A DNA stretch of 64,000 nt from an uncultured Pelagibacteraceae bacterium (GCA_902593235.1 CACJHS010000002.1:1-64000); one strand, 5' to 3'. Shown: positions 9,479 through 19,784, counted from the stretch's first letter. Translations and numbers: made by a program. The notes: a model not told the origin generated them from the sequence alone.

Positions 9479-10709
9479 TAAAGTTTTTCAGCATTTCAAT
9501 AGATGATTTTATTCCATCTTCATGAAATCCGTAACCAAAATAACTGCCACAAAAAAGTAAATCTTTTTGATTTTGTATTTTAATAAGCTCTGATTGAGCA
9601 TCTAATGCTTTTTGATCGTAATATGGATGTGTAAATTTTACTTTTCTCAATATTTTTTTCTCATCAATATTGAAGTAAGGATTTAGTGTTAAGAAAATAT
9701 TTTCATCACACTTTAAATTTTGTAATAAATTTAACCAGTAAGTTATTGAATTTTTCTCTAAATTCTTGTCATCTATTGATGAATTCCAAGAAGACCAAGC
9801 TTTTTTATTTTTTGGCATGGCCCGCTGATCTGTATGTATATAAGCTATATTTTCTTTGTAGCTAAAATTCGAAAGAATATTTCTCTCATCTTCAGTTGGG
9901 TTTTCAATTAACTTTAAGGCTTCATCAGCATGGGTTGCCAAAACTACTTTATCATAATCAAAAAATTCGCTTTCTCCACCATAGTATAGATCTAATCCTG
10001 ATGATTTTCTTTTAACTCTTGTAACTTTGTAATTTTTGTAGTGTTCACCGCTTATTTGGGAAAGTATTTTACTAACATAAGTTCTGCTTCTATTGGTTAC
10101 TGTGTACCACTGCGGTCTATTTTTCAATTTAAACAATCCATGATTTTGGAAAAATCTAAGAAAGAAACTTATTGGCATCTTACTCGCTTCATAAGGAGGC
10201 ATAGACCAAATTGCAGATACCATTGGTATTATATGATAATCGATAAAAGTTTTAGATAATTTATTAATTTTTAAATATTCACCTAAAGTAATTTTATCAT
10301 TGGATATGGTTACTAGATCACTTTTTTTATAAAATTTAATTATATCAAAAAACATTTTTAAGAACTCTATGTTAAACATATTTGATTTATTAGAGAAAAT
10401 TCCACTCAACCCTTTTCCACAATATTCAAAGTTTGTATTATCTACTGAAACTGAAAAAGACATATTGCTTTTTTCAATTTGAATATCATTTTCCTTAAAA
10501 AAATTAATTAAATTTGGATAAGTTTGAAAATTAAAAACAATGAAACCAATATCTACAGAAACTTTTTTTTCATCAAAAATCAAATCTATTGTATGTGAGT
10601 GTCCACCAAAATGATCTTCTCGCTCGAAAAGATCTACATGATGTTTTTTAGATAAATAATAAGCAGCACTTAATCCAGAAATACCTGATCCAACAACAGC
10701 AATTTTCAT
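9471..10709 (-). CDS. FAD/NAD(P)-binding amine-oxidase-like flavoprotein
   Basis: MKIAVVGSGISGLSAAYYLSKKHHVDLFE FAD motif; GGHSHTID; operon with DUF1365/CFA. Confidence 0.87.
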   Translation of the reverse strand: MKIAVVGSGISGLSAAYYLSKKHHVDLFEREDHFGGHSHTIDLIFDEKKVSVDIGFIVFNFQTYPNLINFFKENDIQIEKSNMSFSVSVDNTNFEYCGKGLSGIFSNKSNMFNIEFLKMFFDIIKFYKKSDLVTISNDKITLGEYLKINKLSKTFIDYHIIPMVSAIWSMPPYEASKMPISFFLRFFQNHGLFKLKNRPQWYTVTNRSRTYVSKILSQISGEHYKNYKVTRVKRKSSGLDLYYGGESEFFDYDKVVLATHADEALKLIENPTEDERNILSNFSYKENIAYIHTDQRAMPKNKKAWSSWNSSIDDKNLEKNSITYWLNLLQNLKCDENIFLTLNPYFNIDEKKILRKVKFTHPYYDQKALDAQSELIKIQNQKDLLFCGSYFGYGFHEDGIKSSIEMLKNFND

Positions 10710-10715
10710 TAATTA

Positions 10716-13586
10716 TTATGCTGCATCTTCTTTAAACTCATCCATACTTGGACAAGTACAAAAAATATTTTTATCTCCGTATACGTTATCAACTCTTGCA
10801 ACTGGAGGCCAAAATTTATTTGCTTTTAAGAATTTTGCAGGATACGCAGCTTGCTCTCTTGAATATTTATGACTCCATTCATCTGAAGCTAATTCAATAT
10901 CCGTATGAGGTGCATTTTTAATTGGATTATCAACTTTATCAAATTTTCCTGATTTGATCATATCTATTTCTGATTTAATGCTAATCAAAGTATCACAAAA
11001 TCTATCTAGTTCGGACAAGCTTTCACTTTCAGTTGGTTCAATCATCATTGTACCTGTTACTGGCCATGACATCGTTGGTGCATGAAAACCATAATCAATC
11101 AACCTTTTAGCTATATCTTCTTCTGTGATCCCTGTTTCAGTTTTAATAGATCGAATATCAATTATACATTCATGAGCTACATTTCCGTTTGAACCTTTAT
11201 AAAGAATTGGGTAATGATCTTTAAGTCTATGAGCTATGTAATTTGCATTTAGTATTGCAATTTGAGTAGCTAATTTTAAACCCTCAGAACCCATCATTTT
11301 AATATACATCCAAGAAATTGATAAAATACTTGAACTTCCCCAAGGTGCTGCTGAAACTGCTCCTATTCCCGTGGCAGGTCCACAGTCTTTAACAACTGGA
11401 TGATTAGGTAAATAAACTTGTAAATGTCTTTTACATGCAATTGGTCCCATCCCAGGTCCTCCACCACCATGTGGAATACAAAATGTTTTGTGTAAGTTTA
11501 TGTGACAAACATCTGGACCAAAATTTCCAGGTCTTGCTATACCAACAAGCGCGTTTAAATTTGCACCATCCATATAAACTTGGCCACCATGTTTATGAAT
11601 TAACTCACATATATCTGTAATTTTTTCCTCAAATACTCCATGAGTAGACGGATAAGTAACCATTAATGCTCCAAGATTTTCAGAATGCATTTCTGCTTTT
11701 TTCTTTAAATCCTCAAAATCAACATTTCCTTCTTTGTCACAATCAACAACAACAACTTTCATTCCTACCATTTGTGCACTAGCAGGATTGGTTCCATGTG
11801 CTGAGCTAGGTATTAAACATATATTCCTGTTTTCTTCGCCTCTATCTAAATGATATTTTCTAATAACCATTAATCCTGCATATTCTCCTTGAGCACCTGC
11901 ATTTGGTTGAAGCGAAACACCAGAAAAACCTGTAATTGATCTCAGCCAATTTTTAAGATCAGTGAATAAATCTCTATATCCCTCCATCTGCTCAATAGGT
12001 ACAAATGGATGAGGCTCTGCTAATTCTCTCCACGAAATAGGTATCATTTCTGCAGTAGCGTTTAATTTCATAGTACATGAACCAAGTGCAATCATAGTTC
12101 TATTTAAAGCTATATCTTTATCTTCTAATTTTTTTAAATATCTAAGCATCTCAGTTTCTGAGTGATATGAATTAAAAACAGGATGTTCTAAATATTTTGA
12201 AGTTCTTAATAAATTTTTTGGTAAATTAGGCAAACTTACTGTTGGGTCTTCTTTTTTAATCGACTCAGCTGCATTAAAAATTTTCAACAATTGATTTACT
12301 CTATAAACATTTTTCTTTTCATCAAAAGAAACTGCTAACATTTCAGAATTTACTCTTCTAATGTTTACCTTTTGATCCAAAGCATTTTTATAAATTTGAT
12401 CAGTTTTATCTTTTGTTACAATTGTAACTGTATCAAAGAAATAATCTGAATAAATTTCATATCCAGATTGTTTCAATTTATCTGCAAAATTTTTAGCTAA
12501 TTGGGAAACTCTCTCAGCAATAATTTTTATTCCATCTGGTCCGTGGTAAATGGCATATGCAGCTGACACAATTGCTAATAAAGCTTGGGCAGTACAAATA
12601 TTGCTTGTAGCTTTATCTCTTCTTATATGTTGTTCCCTAGTTTGTAATGATAATCTGTAAGCTTTGTTTCCATGTCTATCAACAGAGACCCCTACAATTC
12701 TTCCTGGCATAGATCTTTTATATTCGTCTTTAGTTGCAAAGAAAGCTGCATGAGGTCCACCATAACCCATTGGAATTCCAAATCTTTGAGAACTTCCTAC
12801 AGCAATATCTGCTCCTAGTTCTCTTGGTGTTTTTAATTTAGCAAGTGCTAATAAATCACAAGCTAATATTGCTTTACCATTTTTTTTATGAATTTTACTA
12901 ATTGCTTCACTAGGATCTTTTATATCTCCTAAAGTTCCCGGATATTGTAATATACCACAAACTAAATCTTCTTTTAATTTATCTAATACTTCATCTTCAT
13001 TTCCAACAAGTACTTTTAATCCCATTGGTTCTGCTCTGGTTTGGATCACATCTATTGTTTGTGGGTGACAATTTTCTGAGACAAAAACTAAATTACTATC
13101 TTTTTTATTTAATCTATGACTTAATCCCATTGCTTCTGCAGCTGCTGTTCCTTCATCTAATAAAGATGCATTTGCGATATCCATTCCTGTAAAATCCACT
13201 ATCATTTGTTGGAAATTAAGTAGCATTTCTAATCTTCCTTGGGCTACCTCTGGCTGATAAGGTGTATAAGAAGTGTACCAACCTGGATTTTCTAAAATAT
13301 TTCTTAGAATTACATATGGCGTATAGGTTCCATAATAACCCATTCCTATAAAGTTAGAATAAATTTGATTTTTTTTTGAAATTGCTTTTAATTTTCTTAA
13401 TGCTTCATATTCTGAGTTAGACTCACCAATATTTAATTCATCTTTCAATTGGATCTTTTCTGGAACTGTGCTTTTGATTAAATCATCTAGCGATTTATAA
13501 TTAAGTTCCTTAAGCATTTTATTTTGATCTTCATCTGAAGGTCCAATGTGCCTTTTTAAAAAATCTTTTTGAGAATTATGTAACAT
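10716..13586 (-). CDS. gcvP: Glycine dehydrogenase (decarboxylating), P protein
   Basis: 956 aa; FCIPHGGGGPGMGPIACK, GSCTMKLNATAEMIPISW, next to gcvH and gcvT. Confidence 0.97.
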   Translation of the reverse strand: MLHNSQKDFLKRHIGPSDEDQNKMLKELNYKSLDDLIKSTVPEKIQLKDELNIGESNSEYEALRKLKAISKKNQIYSNFIGMGYYGTYTPYVILRNILENPGWYTSYTPYQPEVAQGRLEMLLNFQQMIVDFTGMDIANASLLDEGTAAAEAMGLSHRLNKKDSNLVFVSENCHPQTIDVIQTRAEPMGLKVLVGNEDEVLDKLKEDLVCGILQYPGTLGDIKDPSEAISKIHKKNGKAILACDLLALAKLKTPRELGADIAVGSSQRFGIPMGYGGPHAAFFATKDEYKRSMPGRIVGVSVDRHGNKAYRLSLQTREQHIRRDKATSNICTAQALLAIVSAAYAIYHGPDGIKIIAERVSQLAKNFADKLKQSGYEIYSDYFFDTVTIVTKDKTDQIYKNALDQKVNIRRVNSEMLAVSFDEKKNVYRVNQLLKIFNAAESIKKEDPTVSLPNLPKNLLRTSKYLEHPVFNSYHSETEMLRYLKKLEDKDIALNRTMIALGSCTMKLNATAEMIPISWRELAEPHPFVPIEQMEGYRDLFTDLKNWLRSITGFSGVSLQPNAGAQGEYAGLMVIRKYHLDRGEENRNICLIPSSAHGTNPASAQMVGMKVVVVDCDKEGNVDFEDLKKKAEMHSENLGALMVTYPSTHGVFEEKITDICELIHKHGGQVYMDGANLNALVGIARPGNFGPDVCHINLHKTFCIPHGGGGPGMGPIACKRHLQVYLPNHPVVKDCGPATGIGAVSAAPWGSSSILSISWMYIKMMGSEGLKLATQIAILNANYIAHRLKDHYPILYKGSNGNVAHECIIDIRSIKTETGITEEDIAKRLIDYGFHAPTMSWPVTGTMMIEPTESESLSELDRFCDTLISIKSEIDMIKSGKFDKVDNPIKNAPHTDIELASDEWSHKYSREQAAYPAKFLKANKFWPPVARVDNVYGDKNIFCTCPSMDEFKEDAA

Positions 13587-13966
13587 TAGCTAGTACTCTC
13601 CTTTGCAAATTTATCGTATTCTTCTTTGTTCATAAGACTATTCATTTCAGATTGGTCTTTCATTTTAAGTTTAAAAAACCATGCTGAACCCTCTGGATCT
13701 TCATTAATTTTAGAGGGATCATCTACAATAGCTTGATTAGTATCTACTACTTCACCACTAACTGGAGTATAAACATCACTAGCAGCTTTCGTAGACTCTA
13801 CTACTCCTGCAGTACCATCTTTTTCAACATTAGATCCTTTTTCAGGAAGTTCTGCAAAAACGATATCGCCAAGCATTTCCGTTGCATGCTTTGTAATTCC
13901 TATTGTGGCTACATCTCCTTCTAATGTAATCCACTCATGTTCTTTTGAAAATTTTACTTCACTCAT
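13586..13966 (-). CDS. gcvH: Glycine cleavage system H protein
   Basis: [24 protein letters not shown] lipoyl-lysine motif. Confidence 0.97.
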   Translation of the reverse strand: MSEVKFSKEHEWITLEGDVATIGITKHATEMLGDIVFAELPEKGSNVEKDGTAGVVESTKAASDVYTPVSGEVVDTNQAIVDDPSKINEDPEGSAWFFKLKMKDQSEMNSLMNKEEYDKFAKESTS

Positions 13967-15069
13967 TAATTTACTCCTTTCACATAATTTTTTTTATAAA
14001 ATGGTAATGCACAAACATTTGCTGGATATTTTTTCCCTCTTACCTCAAGCAAAATTTTAGTATCAACTTTTGAAAACTCTTTATCAACATAACCCATCGC
14101 TATAGGACCGTTTACACTTGGTCCGAACGTTCCACTAGTTATCTCACCAATTTGTTTATCTGTATCATTAAATATTTTAGTTTTTTCTCTAGCAATCAAT
14201 CTACCTTCAGGCTTAATGCCTACTCTTATTTGGCTTGCTCCATCTTGCATTTGGTTCATAATTTTTTTCGATCCAATAAAACCACCATTTGATAATCTAG
14301 ATTTTGAGATTGCCCATCTAAGGTTTGCCTCAACTGGTGTTTTATTAATATCTAATTCGTGACCATATAAACATAATCCAGCTTCTAATCTCAAGGTATC
14401 TCTTGCCCCAAGTCCTATAAGTTGTGCTCCCTTTTTTATTAAATTTTCAACAAATTTTTCAGCTTTATCGTTAGAAATTGAAATTTCAAATCCATCTTCC
14501 CCTGTATAACCTGATCTTGTGACAAATAATTTTTGATTATTAGAATCGAACCAATTTCCTGTCATAAAATTTAATTGATCAACCCCATTTATAATTGATT
14601 TTAAAATTTCAACAGATTTAGGTCCTTGAATTGCTATTAAAGATCTATCATTATCTAAATTCATTTTAAATTTTGAACCTAGTAAATTAGATAAAATCTC
14701 AAAATCTTTATCTTTACATGCAGCATTTAAGATAATTAAATACCCTTCTTCTATTTTAGTGATGATTAAATCATCATAAATTCCCGCATCCTCATTCATT
14801 AAAAAACTATACTTAGAGCAGTTTTGTTTTAGATTTTTTAAATCTAATGGAAAAATTTTTTCCAACTCTTCTGTTAAAGTTTCGTCGCCATATATGAATA
14901 GCTGGCCCATATGGGATACATCAAAAATTCCAGAATGCGATCTTGTGAATTTATGCTCTTCAATAATACCTTTGCTATACTGAATAGGCATTTCGTAGCC
15001 AGCAAATTCAACAAACTTAGCGTTGTTACTTTGATGAAGTTTATTTAGTGATGTTTTTTTTATTTCCAT
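13966..15069 (-). CDS. gcvT: Aminomethyltransferase (glycine cleavage T protein)
   Basis: [38 protein letters not shown] motifs. Confidence 0.97.
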   Translation of the reverse strand: MEIKKTSLNKLHQSNNAKFVEFAGYEMPIQYSKGIIEEHKFTRSHSGIFDVSHMGQLFIYGDETLTEELEKIFPLDLKNLKQNCSKYSFLMNEDAGIYDDLIITKIEEGYLIILNAACKDKDFEILSNLLGSKFKMNLDNDRSLIAIQGPKSVEILKSIINGVDQLNFMTGNWFDSNNQKLFVTRSGYTGEDGFEISISNDKAEKFVENLIKKGAQLIGLGARDTLRLEAGLCLYGHELDINKTPVEANLRWAISKSRLSNGGFIGSKKIMNQMQDGASQIRVGIKPEGRLIAREKTKIFNDTDKQIGEITSGTFGPSVNGPIAMGYVDKEFSKVDTKILLEVRGKKYPANVCALPFYKKNYVKGVN

Positions 15070-15077
15070 ATTAACTC

Positions 15078-15226
15078 TTTTTTGCCCCCTCTGTCTTGGT
15101 GCCTGAGAGATTTGCTCCTTCGGCGAGAATAATTCTCTTTCCAGAGTTAATATGTACGGTCCTTTTGCCTGAGAGTTTCCGGGGTGGTTGCTCCTTCGGC
15201 GCTACAAAAGTAGTCTCTCCCGTATA
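15078..15226 (-). promoter_or_regulatory. Tandem glycine riboswitch upstream of gcvT
   Basis: Minus strand: CGGGAGAGACTAC..GCGCCGAAGGAGCAACCACCCC..GGAAACTCTCAGGCAAAAGGACCGT...CTCTGGAAAGAGAATTATTCTCGCCGAAGGAGCAAATCTCTCAGGCACCAAGACAGAGGGGGCA; two copies of CGCCGAAGGAGCAA and CTCTCAGGCA. Confidence 0.96.
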
Positions 15227-15262
15227 TAAATTTATAACACATTTAAAATGTTTATGTGAAAT

Positions 15263-16135
15263 TTATTTGGGTAGTTTTTTAACAAGTAATGGAGACAAAA
15301 ACTGTATAACTACTGCTGTTATAACTACAGCTCCCCCAAAAAGTACAGTGAGTGGCGGGTTTTCGTTTGCAAACATCCATGCCCACATGGGTCCTAGAAC
15401 AGCTTCTGTTAACATAATAATACCAACAAATGCTGAAGGAGTTGATCTTGCTCCAATCGTTATAAGTATAAAGCCAAGTCCAACTTGAAAAAATCCAGCA
15501 ATAAAACCTAAAAAAATATCATTCGTTGAAACAATAATGCTAGGTGACATAAACAAACCTATCAATGTTGCAAAAATTCCAGCAACCAGTTGTAAAGGTA
15601 TCATGTCGACTTTTGGATATTTTCGAACAATTAATATTAAGATCGCAAACGATATCGGCATAATAAATGCAACCAAGTTTCCAGTCATTTGACCTGGTGT
15701 TAGTGAACTTCCTAACATTAAAATGATACCAGCTACTGCTGTAATAATGCAAGTTAATGTAATTTTTGAAATTTTTTCTTTTAAAAATACATAACCAAAA
15801 ATTGCTAAAAACAAAGCTTGAGTTTGAATTATAAAGTTTGCATTAGCTACTGTTGTTTCGTACATAGCAAATACATAGCTAGCAAATCCAATGGATAAAA
15901 TTATACCTCCGAATAAACCTGGAATTCCAGATTTATAAAGAGCACTGAAAATTTTTTCTTTGTAAGTAAATATTAAAAAAATTGTAATTACTCCAATAAA
16001 GAAAAGTGATCTCCAAAATAATATTTGCCAAAGTGTAGATCCATCGAAAGACTTAACAATTAAACCTCCAAAACTTAATGCACAAGCTCCTAAAAAAACT
16101 AAAAAAGGACCTGGTACTTTTGATAAAAAATTCAT
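15263..16135 (-). CDS. EamA/DMT family transporter
   Basis: About ten hydrophobic segments with duplicated EamA architecture (FLKEKIS, AVLGPMWAWMFANENPP). Confidence 0.88.
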   Translation of the reverse strand: MNFLSKVPGPFLVFLGACALSFGGLIVKSFDGSTLWQILFWRSLFFIGVITIFLIFTYKEKIFSALYKSGIPGLFGGIILSIGFASYVFAMYETTVANANFIIQTQALFLAIFGYVFLKEKISKITLTCIITAVAGIILMLGSSLTPGQMTGNLVAFIMPISFAILILIVRKYPKVDMIPLQLVAGIFATLIGLFMSPSIIVSTNDIFLGFIAGFFQVGLGFILITIGARSTPSAFVGIIMLTEAVLGPMWAWMFANENPPLTVLFGGAVVITAVVIQFLSPLLVKKLPK

Positions 16136-17079
16136 TAAATTTGTGATAGTAGATTTTGGGTTTCCATCTCATATAACTTAAATAAAGTTTCTGCATCAGA
16201 TAAATTAATTTCTTTAAATTTTATTTTTGAACCAGGAGACATTTGCACCAATCGGTCATAATCGACGCTAGCTACAACTCCAATTTTTGGATAACCACCA
16301 ATAGTGCCATGATCTGAAAGCATTATAATTGGATTTCCATCTGCAGGCACTTGGATGACACCTTTAATCAAACCCTCTGATTTTATGTTGGTATTAACAA
16401 TATTATCTAATTTAGGCCCCTCTAGTCTCATACCCATTCTGTCTGAAAGTTTCGTTACTGTGAATTCCTTTTCAAAAAATATTTTTTTACCTTCTTCCGA
16501 AAAGTAATCAAAATTTGTTCCTTTAATCACTCTTATGTTTTCTATTTTGGTATTAATGTAATTAGTTTTTTTAATATCCTTATTTGAATTTATTTTGTTT
16601 AAATTAACTCTTTGCCCTACATCTAATTTTTTTCCATCATTAGATCCTATATTTGCTTTCGTATTTACAGAACAACTATTCCATTGAAATTTTAAATCGA
16701 GCTCTCCACCTAATGCTAAATATCCATAAACTGATTTATTTGTAGAAATGATATTGATTTCATCTCCATTTTCAATTTGATAGCTTTTGTAACAATTGCC
16801 CTCTATTTCAGTGTCTTTTCTTTTAATTGAAAAAATAACATCCCCAGTAATAGCAAAATTAATTTTTTCTCCTGAATATTTTATATGTGGGCCTTGATAT
16901 GCAAACTCTATTACTGCAGAGTCCAAATCATTATTAACAAGTTTGTTAGCTATTAAATAATTTCGACTATCCATAGCACCACTAAATGGAATGCCGATAT
17001 GATAAAGATGATCTCTGCCTTTATCTTGAAAGGTAGTATTAATTCCAGGTCTTATTATATCTAGGTAATTACTGCTCAT
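16135..17079 (-). CDS. pxpC: 5-oxoprolinase subunit C (biotin-dependent carboxyltransferase/KipA-like)
   Basis: GINTTFQDKGRDHLYHIGIPFSGAMDSRNYLIANKLVNN, SDHGTIGGYPKIGVV; adjacent pxpB and pxpA. Confidence 0.92.
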   Translation of the reverse strand: MSSNYLDIIRPGINTTFQDKGRDHLYHIGIPFSGAMDSRNYLIANKLVNNDLDSAVIEFAYQGPHIKYSGEKINFAITGDVIFSIKRKDTEIEGNCYKSYQIENGDEINIISTNKSVYGYLALGGELDLKFQWNSCSVNTKANIGSNDGKKLDVGQRVNLNKINSNKDIKKTNYINTKIENIRVIKGTNFDYFSEEGKKIFFEKEFTVTKLSDRMGMRLEGPKLDNIVNTNIKSEGLIKGVIQVPADGNPIIMLSDHGTIGGYPKIGVVASVDYDRLVQMSPGSKIKFKEINLSDAETLFKLYEMETQNLLSQI

Positions 17080-17746
17080 TATAATTTTTATACTGGTCTA
17101 GAGTAATTTCCTTGAAAATTACTGTATCTCCTGGGTTAATTAGATTTGGTTTATCTTCTTTTGAACTATCAAAGACATCCAAAGGGGTGTTTCCTAAAAT
17201 ATTCCATCCACCTGGACTTTCAAATGTATAAATATTTGCAAATTGCTCTGTTAACGCAACAGATCCTTTGGGCACTTTTACTCTTGGAGTTTCTAAACGT
17301 TGAGCTCGCATATTTTCATCTAAATCACCAAGAAAAGGCATGCCAGCAATAAATCCTGTCATGTAACAAAAATATTCCTTATTTAAAAAATTCTCTAAAA
17401 TTTTCTCTCTACTTAATTTTAATATTTCTTCCAGTCTTTTTATATCCATTGAAAAATTTTCATGACAACAAACTGGTATTTCTAATTTTTTAGAATTTAT
17501 ATCTTGTGAATCCTTGGCATCAATATTTTCAACATAATGTTTAACTTCTTTAAAATTTGTTTTTTTTAGATCAAAAGAAATAATTAATTTATTATACGAA
17601 GGTGTTAAATTATTGATCCCTTCAAATTTTTTTTCTTTAATGGTTTTAAAGTATTTTATTACATGTGAATTAATTGATTTATTAACTTCATTACCAAAAT
17701 CACAGTACAAAGCCGCGTCACCAAGATTCGATATATTTTTTATCAT
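17069..17746 (-). CDS. pxpB: 5-oxoprolinase subunit B (KipI-like)
   Basis: YFCYMTGFIAGMPFLGDLDENMRAQRLETPRVKVPKGSVALTEQFANIYTFESPGGWNILGNTPL. Confidence 0.94.
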   Translation of the reverse strand: MIKNISNLGDAALYCDFGNEVNKSINSHVIKYFKTIKEKKFEGINNLTPSYNKLIISFDLKKTNFKEVKHYVENIDAKDSQDINSKKLEIPVCCHENFSMDIKRLEEILKLSREKILENFLNKEYFCYMTGFIAGMPFLGDLDENMRAQRLETPRVKVPKGSVALTEQFANIYTFESPGGWNILGNTPLDVFDSSKEDKPNLINPGDTVIFKEITLDQYKNYNEQ

Positions 17747-17773
17747 GCCATGTTATACTTAACATTACAAACT

Positions 17774-18547
17774 ATGGAAATTAATATAAACTGTGATTTA
17801 GGCGAAAAATCAAAACATCATTCAAATAAACATGATCCAGATTTACTAGAAATAGTTAATTCTGCAAATGTAGCATGTGGTTATCATGCGGGTGACGATG
17901 AATCCATGAATCAAGTAGTTCAAATTTCAAAAAAAAATGGTGTTAGTATTGGAGCGCATCCGTCATTTAATGATCCTGAAAATTTTGGAAGAAAAAGAAT
18001 GAATCTTCCCTCTAGCGAAGTAAGACAATTGATTATTAATCAATATGAAATTCTTCAAAAAATTGCTCAGGATCATGGAGAGAATGTTACTCATATAAAA
18101 CCACATGGTGCTTTAAACAATATGGCTTGTGAGGATATAGATTTAGCTACTACTTTAGCAAAAGCTATAAACGAGATTAATAAAGATTTAATATATCTGG
18201 TTCCTACAGGATCTAAAATGGAAGAAGCAGCTAAAAAACTAAACATGCGTATAGCTTGTGAAATTTTCGCTGACAGAAATTATGAGGATGATGGAAATTT
18301 AGTTTCTAGAAAAAAACCTTACGCTCTTATTACCGATCCGGAAGAAGCTAAAAAACACGTGTTAAGCATGGTTAAACATCAGTCACTTAATTGTCACAGT
18401 GGAAAGCAGATACCTTGTGAAATAGACTCTGTATGCATACATGGGGATAATGAGAATTCATTATCTACAGCAAAATCAATTAGAAAGAATTTAATAGAAA
18501 ATGGATTACAATTAAAACCACTTAACCAAATGAAAAAATTTATATGA
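17774..18547 (+). CDS. pxpA: 5-oxoprolinase subunit A (LamB/YcsF family)
   Basis: MEININCDLGE..., NVACGYHAGDDESM, GAHPSFNDPENFGRKRM. The upstream in-frame Met at 17750 adds a non-conserved-looking MLYLTLQT. Confidence 0.94.
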   Translation: MEININCDLGEKSKHHSNKHDPDLLEIVNSANVACGYHAGDDESMNQVVQISKKNGVSIGAHPSFNDPENFGRKRMNLPSSEVRQLIINQYEILQKIAQDHGENVTHIKPHGALNNMACEDIDLATTLAKAINEINKDLIYLVPTGSKMEEAAKKLNMRIACEIFADRNYEDDGNLVSRKKPYALITDPEEAKKHVLSMVKHQSLNCHSGKQIPCEIDSVCIHGDNENSLSTAKSIRKNLIENGLQLKPLNQMKKFI

Positions 18548-19029
18548 TTAAAAAAACTTTTTTGACGCTATTAACATTAATTTTACTATCAACTAATTCT
18601 TACTCAGCTGGAAGTTCAAACGACGGAGGAGGCAAGTCTAACTACGATAAAGCTGTTACTTTAATTAAGGCAGCCAAAAAATATGAAAAAAAAGGTAAAG
18701 CAGAAAAAGCCAATAAAAGATATGAGAAAGCTAAAGCCTTATTAATAAAATCAAATAAAAAGAAACCAAATCAAGCTGATACTTTAAATTATTTAGGTTT
18801 CACCACTAGGAAACTTGGAGATTTTGAAAATGGAGAAAAATATTATCTTTTAGGTTTAGAAATTGAACCAAATCACGTAGGTATTAATGAGTATTTGGGT
18901 GAGCTATATGTTGTCACAAATAGATTAGATTTAGCAAAAGAAAGATTAAAAGTATTAGAAAGTTGTAATTGTGAAGAGTATAATGAGTTAAAAGAAATTA
19001 TAGAGGGAACCAAAAAATCTAAATATTAA
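18544..19029 (+). CDS. Exported TPR-repeat protein
   Basis: Signal peptide followed by TPR-like helices (ADTLNYLGFTTRKLGDFENGEKYYLLGLEIEPNHVGINEYLGELY); 4-nt overlap with pxpA. Confidence 0.75.
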   Translation: MIKKTFLTLLTLILLSTNSYSAGSSNDGGGKSNYDKAVTLIKAAKKYEKKGKAEKANKRYEKAKALLIKSNKKKPNQADTLNYLGFTTRKLGDFENGEKYYLLGLEIEPNHVGINEYLGELYVVTNRLDLAKERLKVLESCNCEEYNELKEIIEGTKKSKY

Positions 19030-19035
19030 AACATC

Positions 19036-19647
19036 TTGATTGAAGAACTCATTATTTTAACAAACATAATATTTATTACTATAATATTAACAGCAGATAA
19101 TGCTGTGATTGTTGGTTCAATCGCCTCGAACTTTGTTCCAAAAAATAGAAAGCAAATAATTCTATGGGGTGTAATTGGAGCCTTCGTTTTTAAAATTTTT
19201 TTTGCAATTTTTGCGACTTTTCTTTTTGAATTTTATTTTATAAAGATTTTAGGTGGTTTACTTTTAATTTGGATTGTTAATGATTTAAGAAAAGATTTAT
19301 TGGATATTAAAAAAATAAAACCTACTACAAAAAAAAGTAAAGAACCTTCATTCATTAGCAGCATTGGAAAAGTTTTATTTGCAGATATTATGATAAGTTT
19401 TGACAATGTGATTGGTGTAGTTGCTGCAGCAAAAGGATATTTTGGATTTATGATATTTGGATTAATTTTGTCAGTCGTTCTAACTGGTGCTTTAGCGACT
19501 TATATGGCAAGTTATATTCAACGACATATATGGATTGCATATGTTGGATTAATATTTATTTTAATTGTAGGTCTACAATTGGTAATTGGTGGATTAGTTG
19601 ATCTTGAAATACTAAATATTAATGAAGAATTTAAAAAATATTTTTAA
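19036..19647 (+). CDS. TerC/YjbE family integral membrane protein (TTG start)
   Basis: ILTADNAVIVGSIA and ADIMISFDNVIGVVAAAKG paired TerC motifs. Confidence 0.88.
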   Translation: MIEELIILTNIIFITIILTADNAVIVGSIASNFVPKNRKQIILWGVIGAFVFKIFFAIFATFLFEFYFIKILGGLLLIWIVNDLRKDLLDIKKIKPTTKKSKEPSFISSIGKVLFADIMISFDNVIGVVAAAKGYFGFMIFGLILSVVLTGALATYMASYIQRHIWIAYVGLIFILIVGLQLVIGGLVDLEILNINEEFKKYF

Positions 19648-19687
19648 ATCTACACAATAGTTTGAAAATACTCGTTAAAGAGGTGCT

Positions 19688-19724
19688 TATTCAATGCTAA
19701 AAAGGACTATTTTGTCATTGAATA
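19688..19724. promoter_or_regulatory. Extended inverted repeat upstream of an ABC substrate-binding protein gene
   Basis: TATTCAATG ct AAAA aggacta TTTT gt CATTGAATA: perfect 9-bp outer arms and AAAA/TTTT inner arms. Confidence 0.5.
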
Positions 19725-19784
19725 TTAATCATATTCATAATTAAATTGGCTTTTTATAAATTGTTAACAATATAGAGGAAGATA

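Noticed and set aside
15096-15488. 130-aa plus-strand ORF over the gcvT leader
   Set aside because: It crosses the glycine riboswitch and is antisense to the EamA gene; the open frame is incidental.
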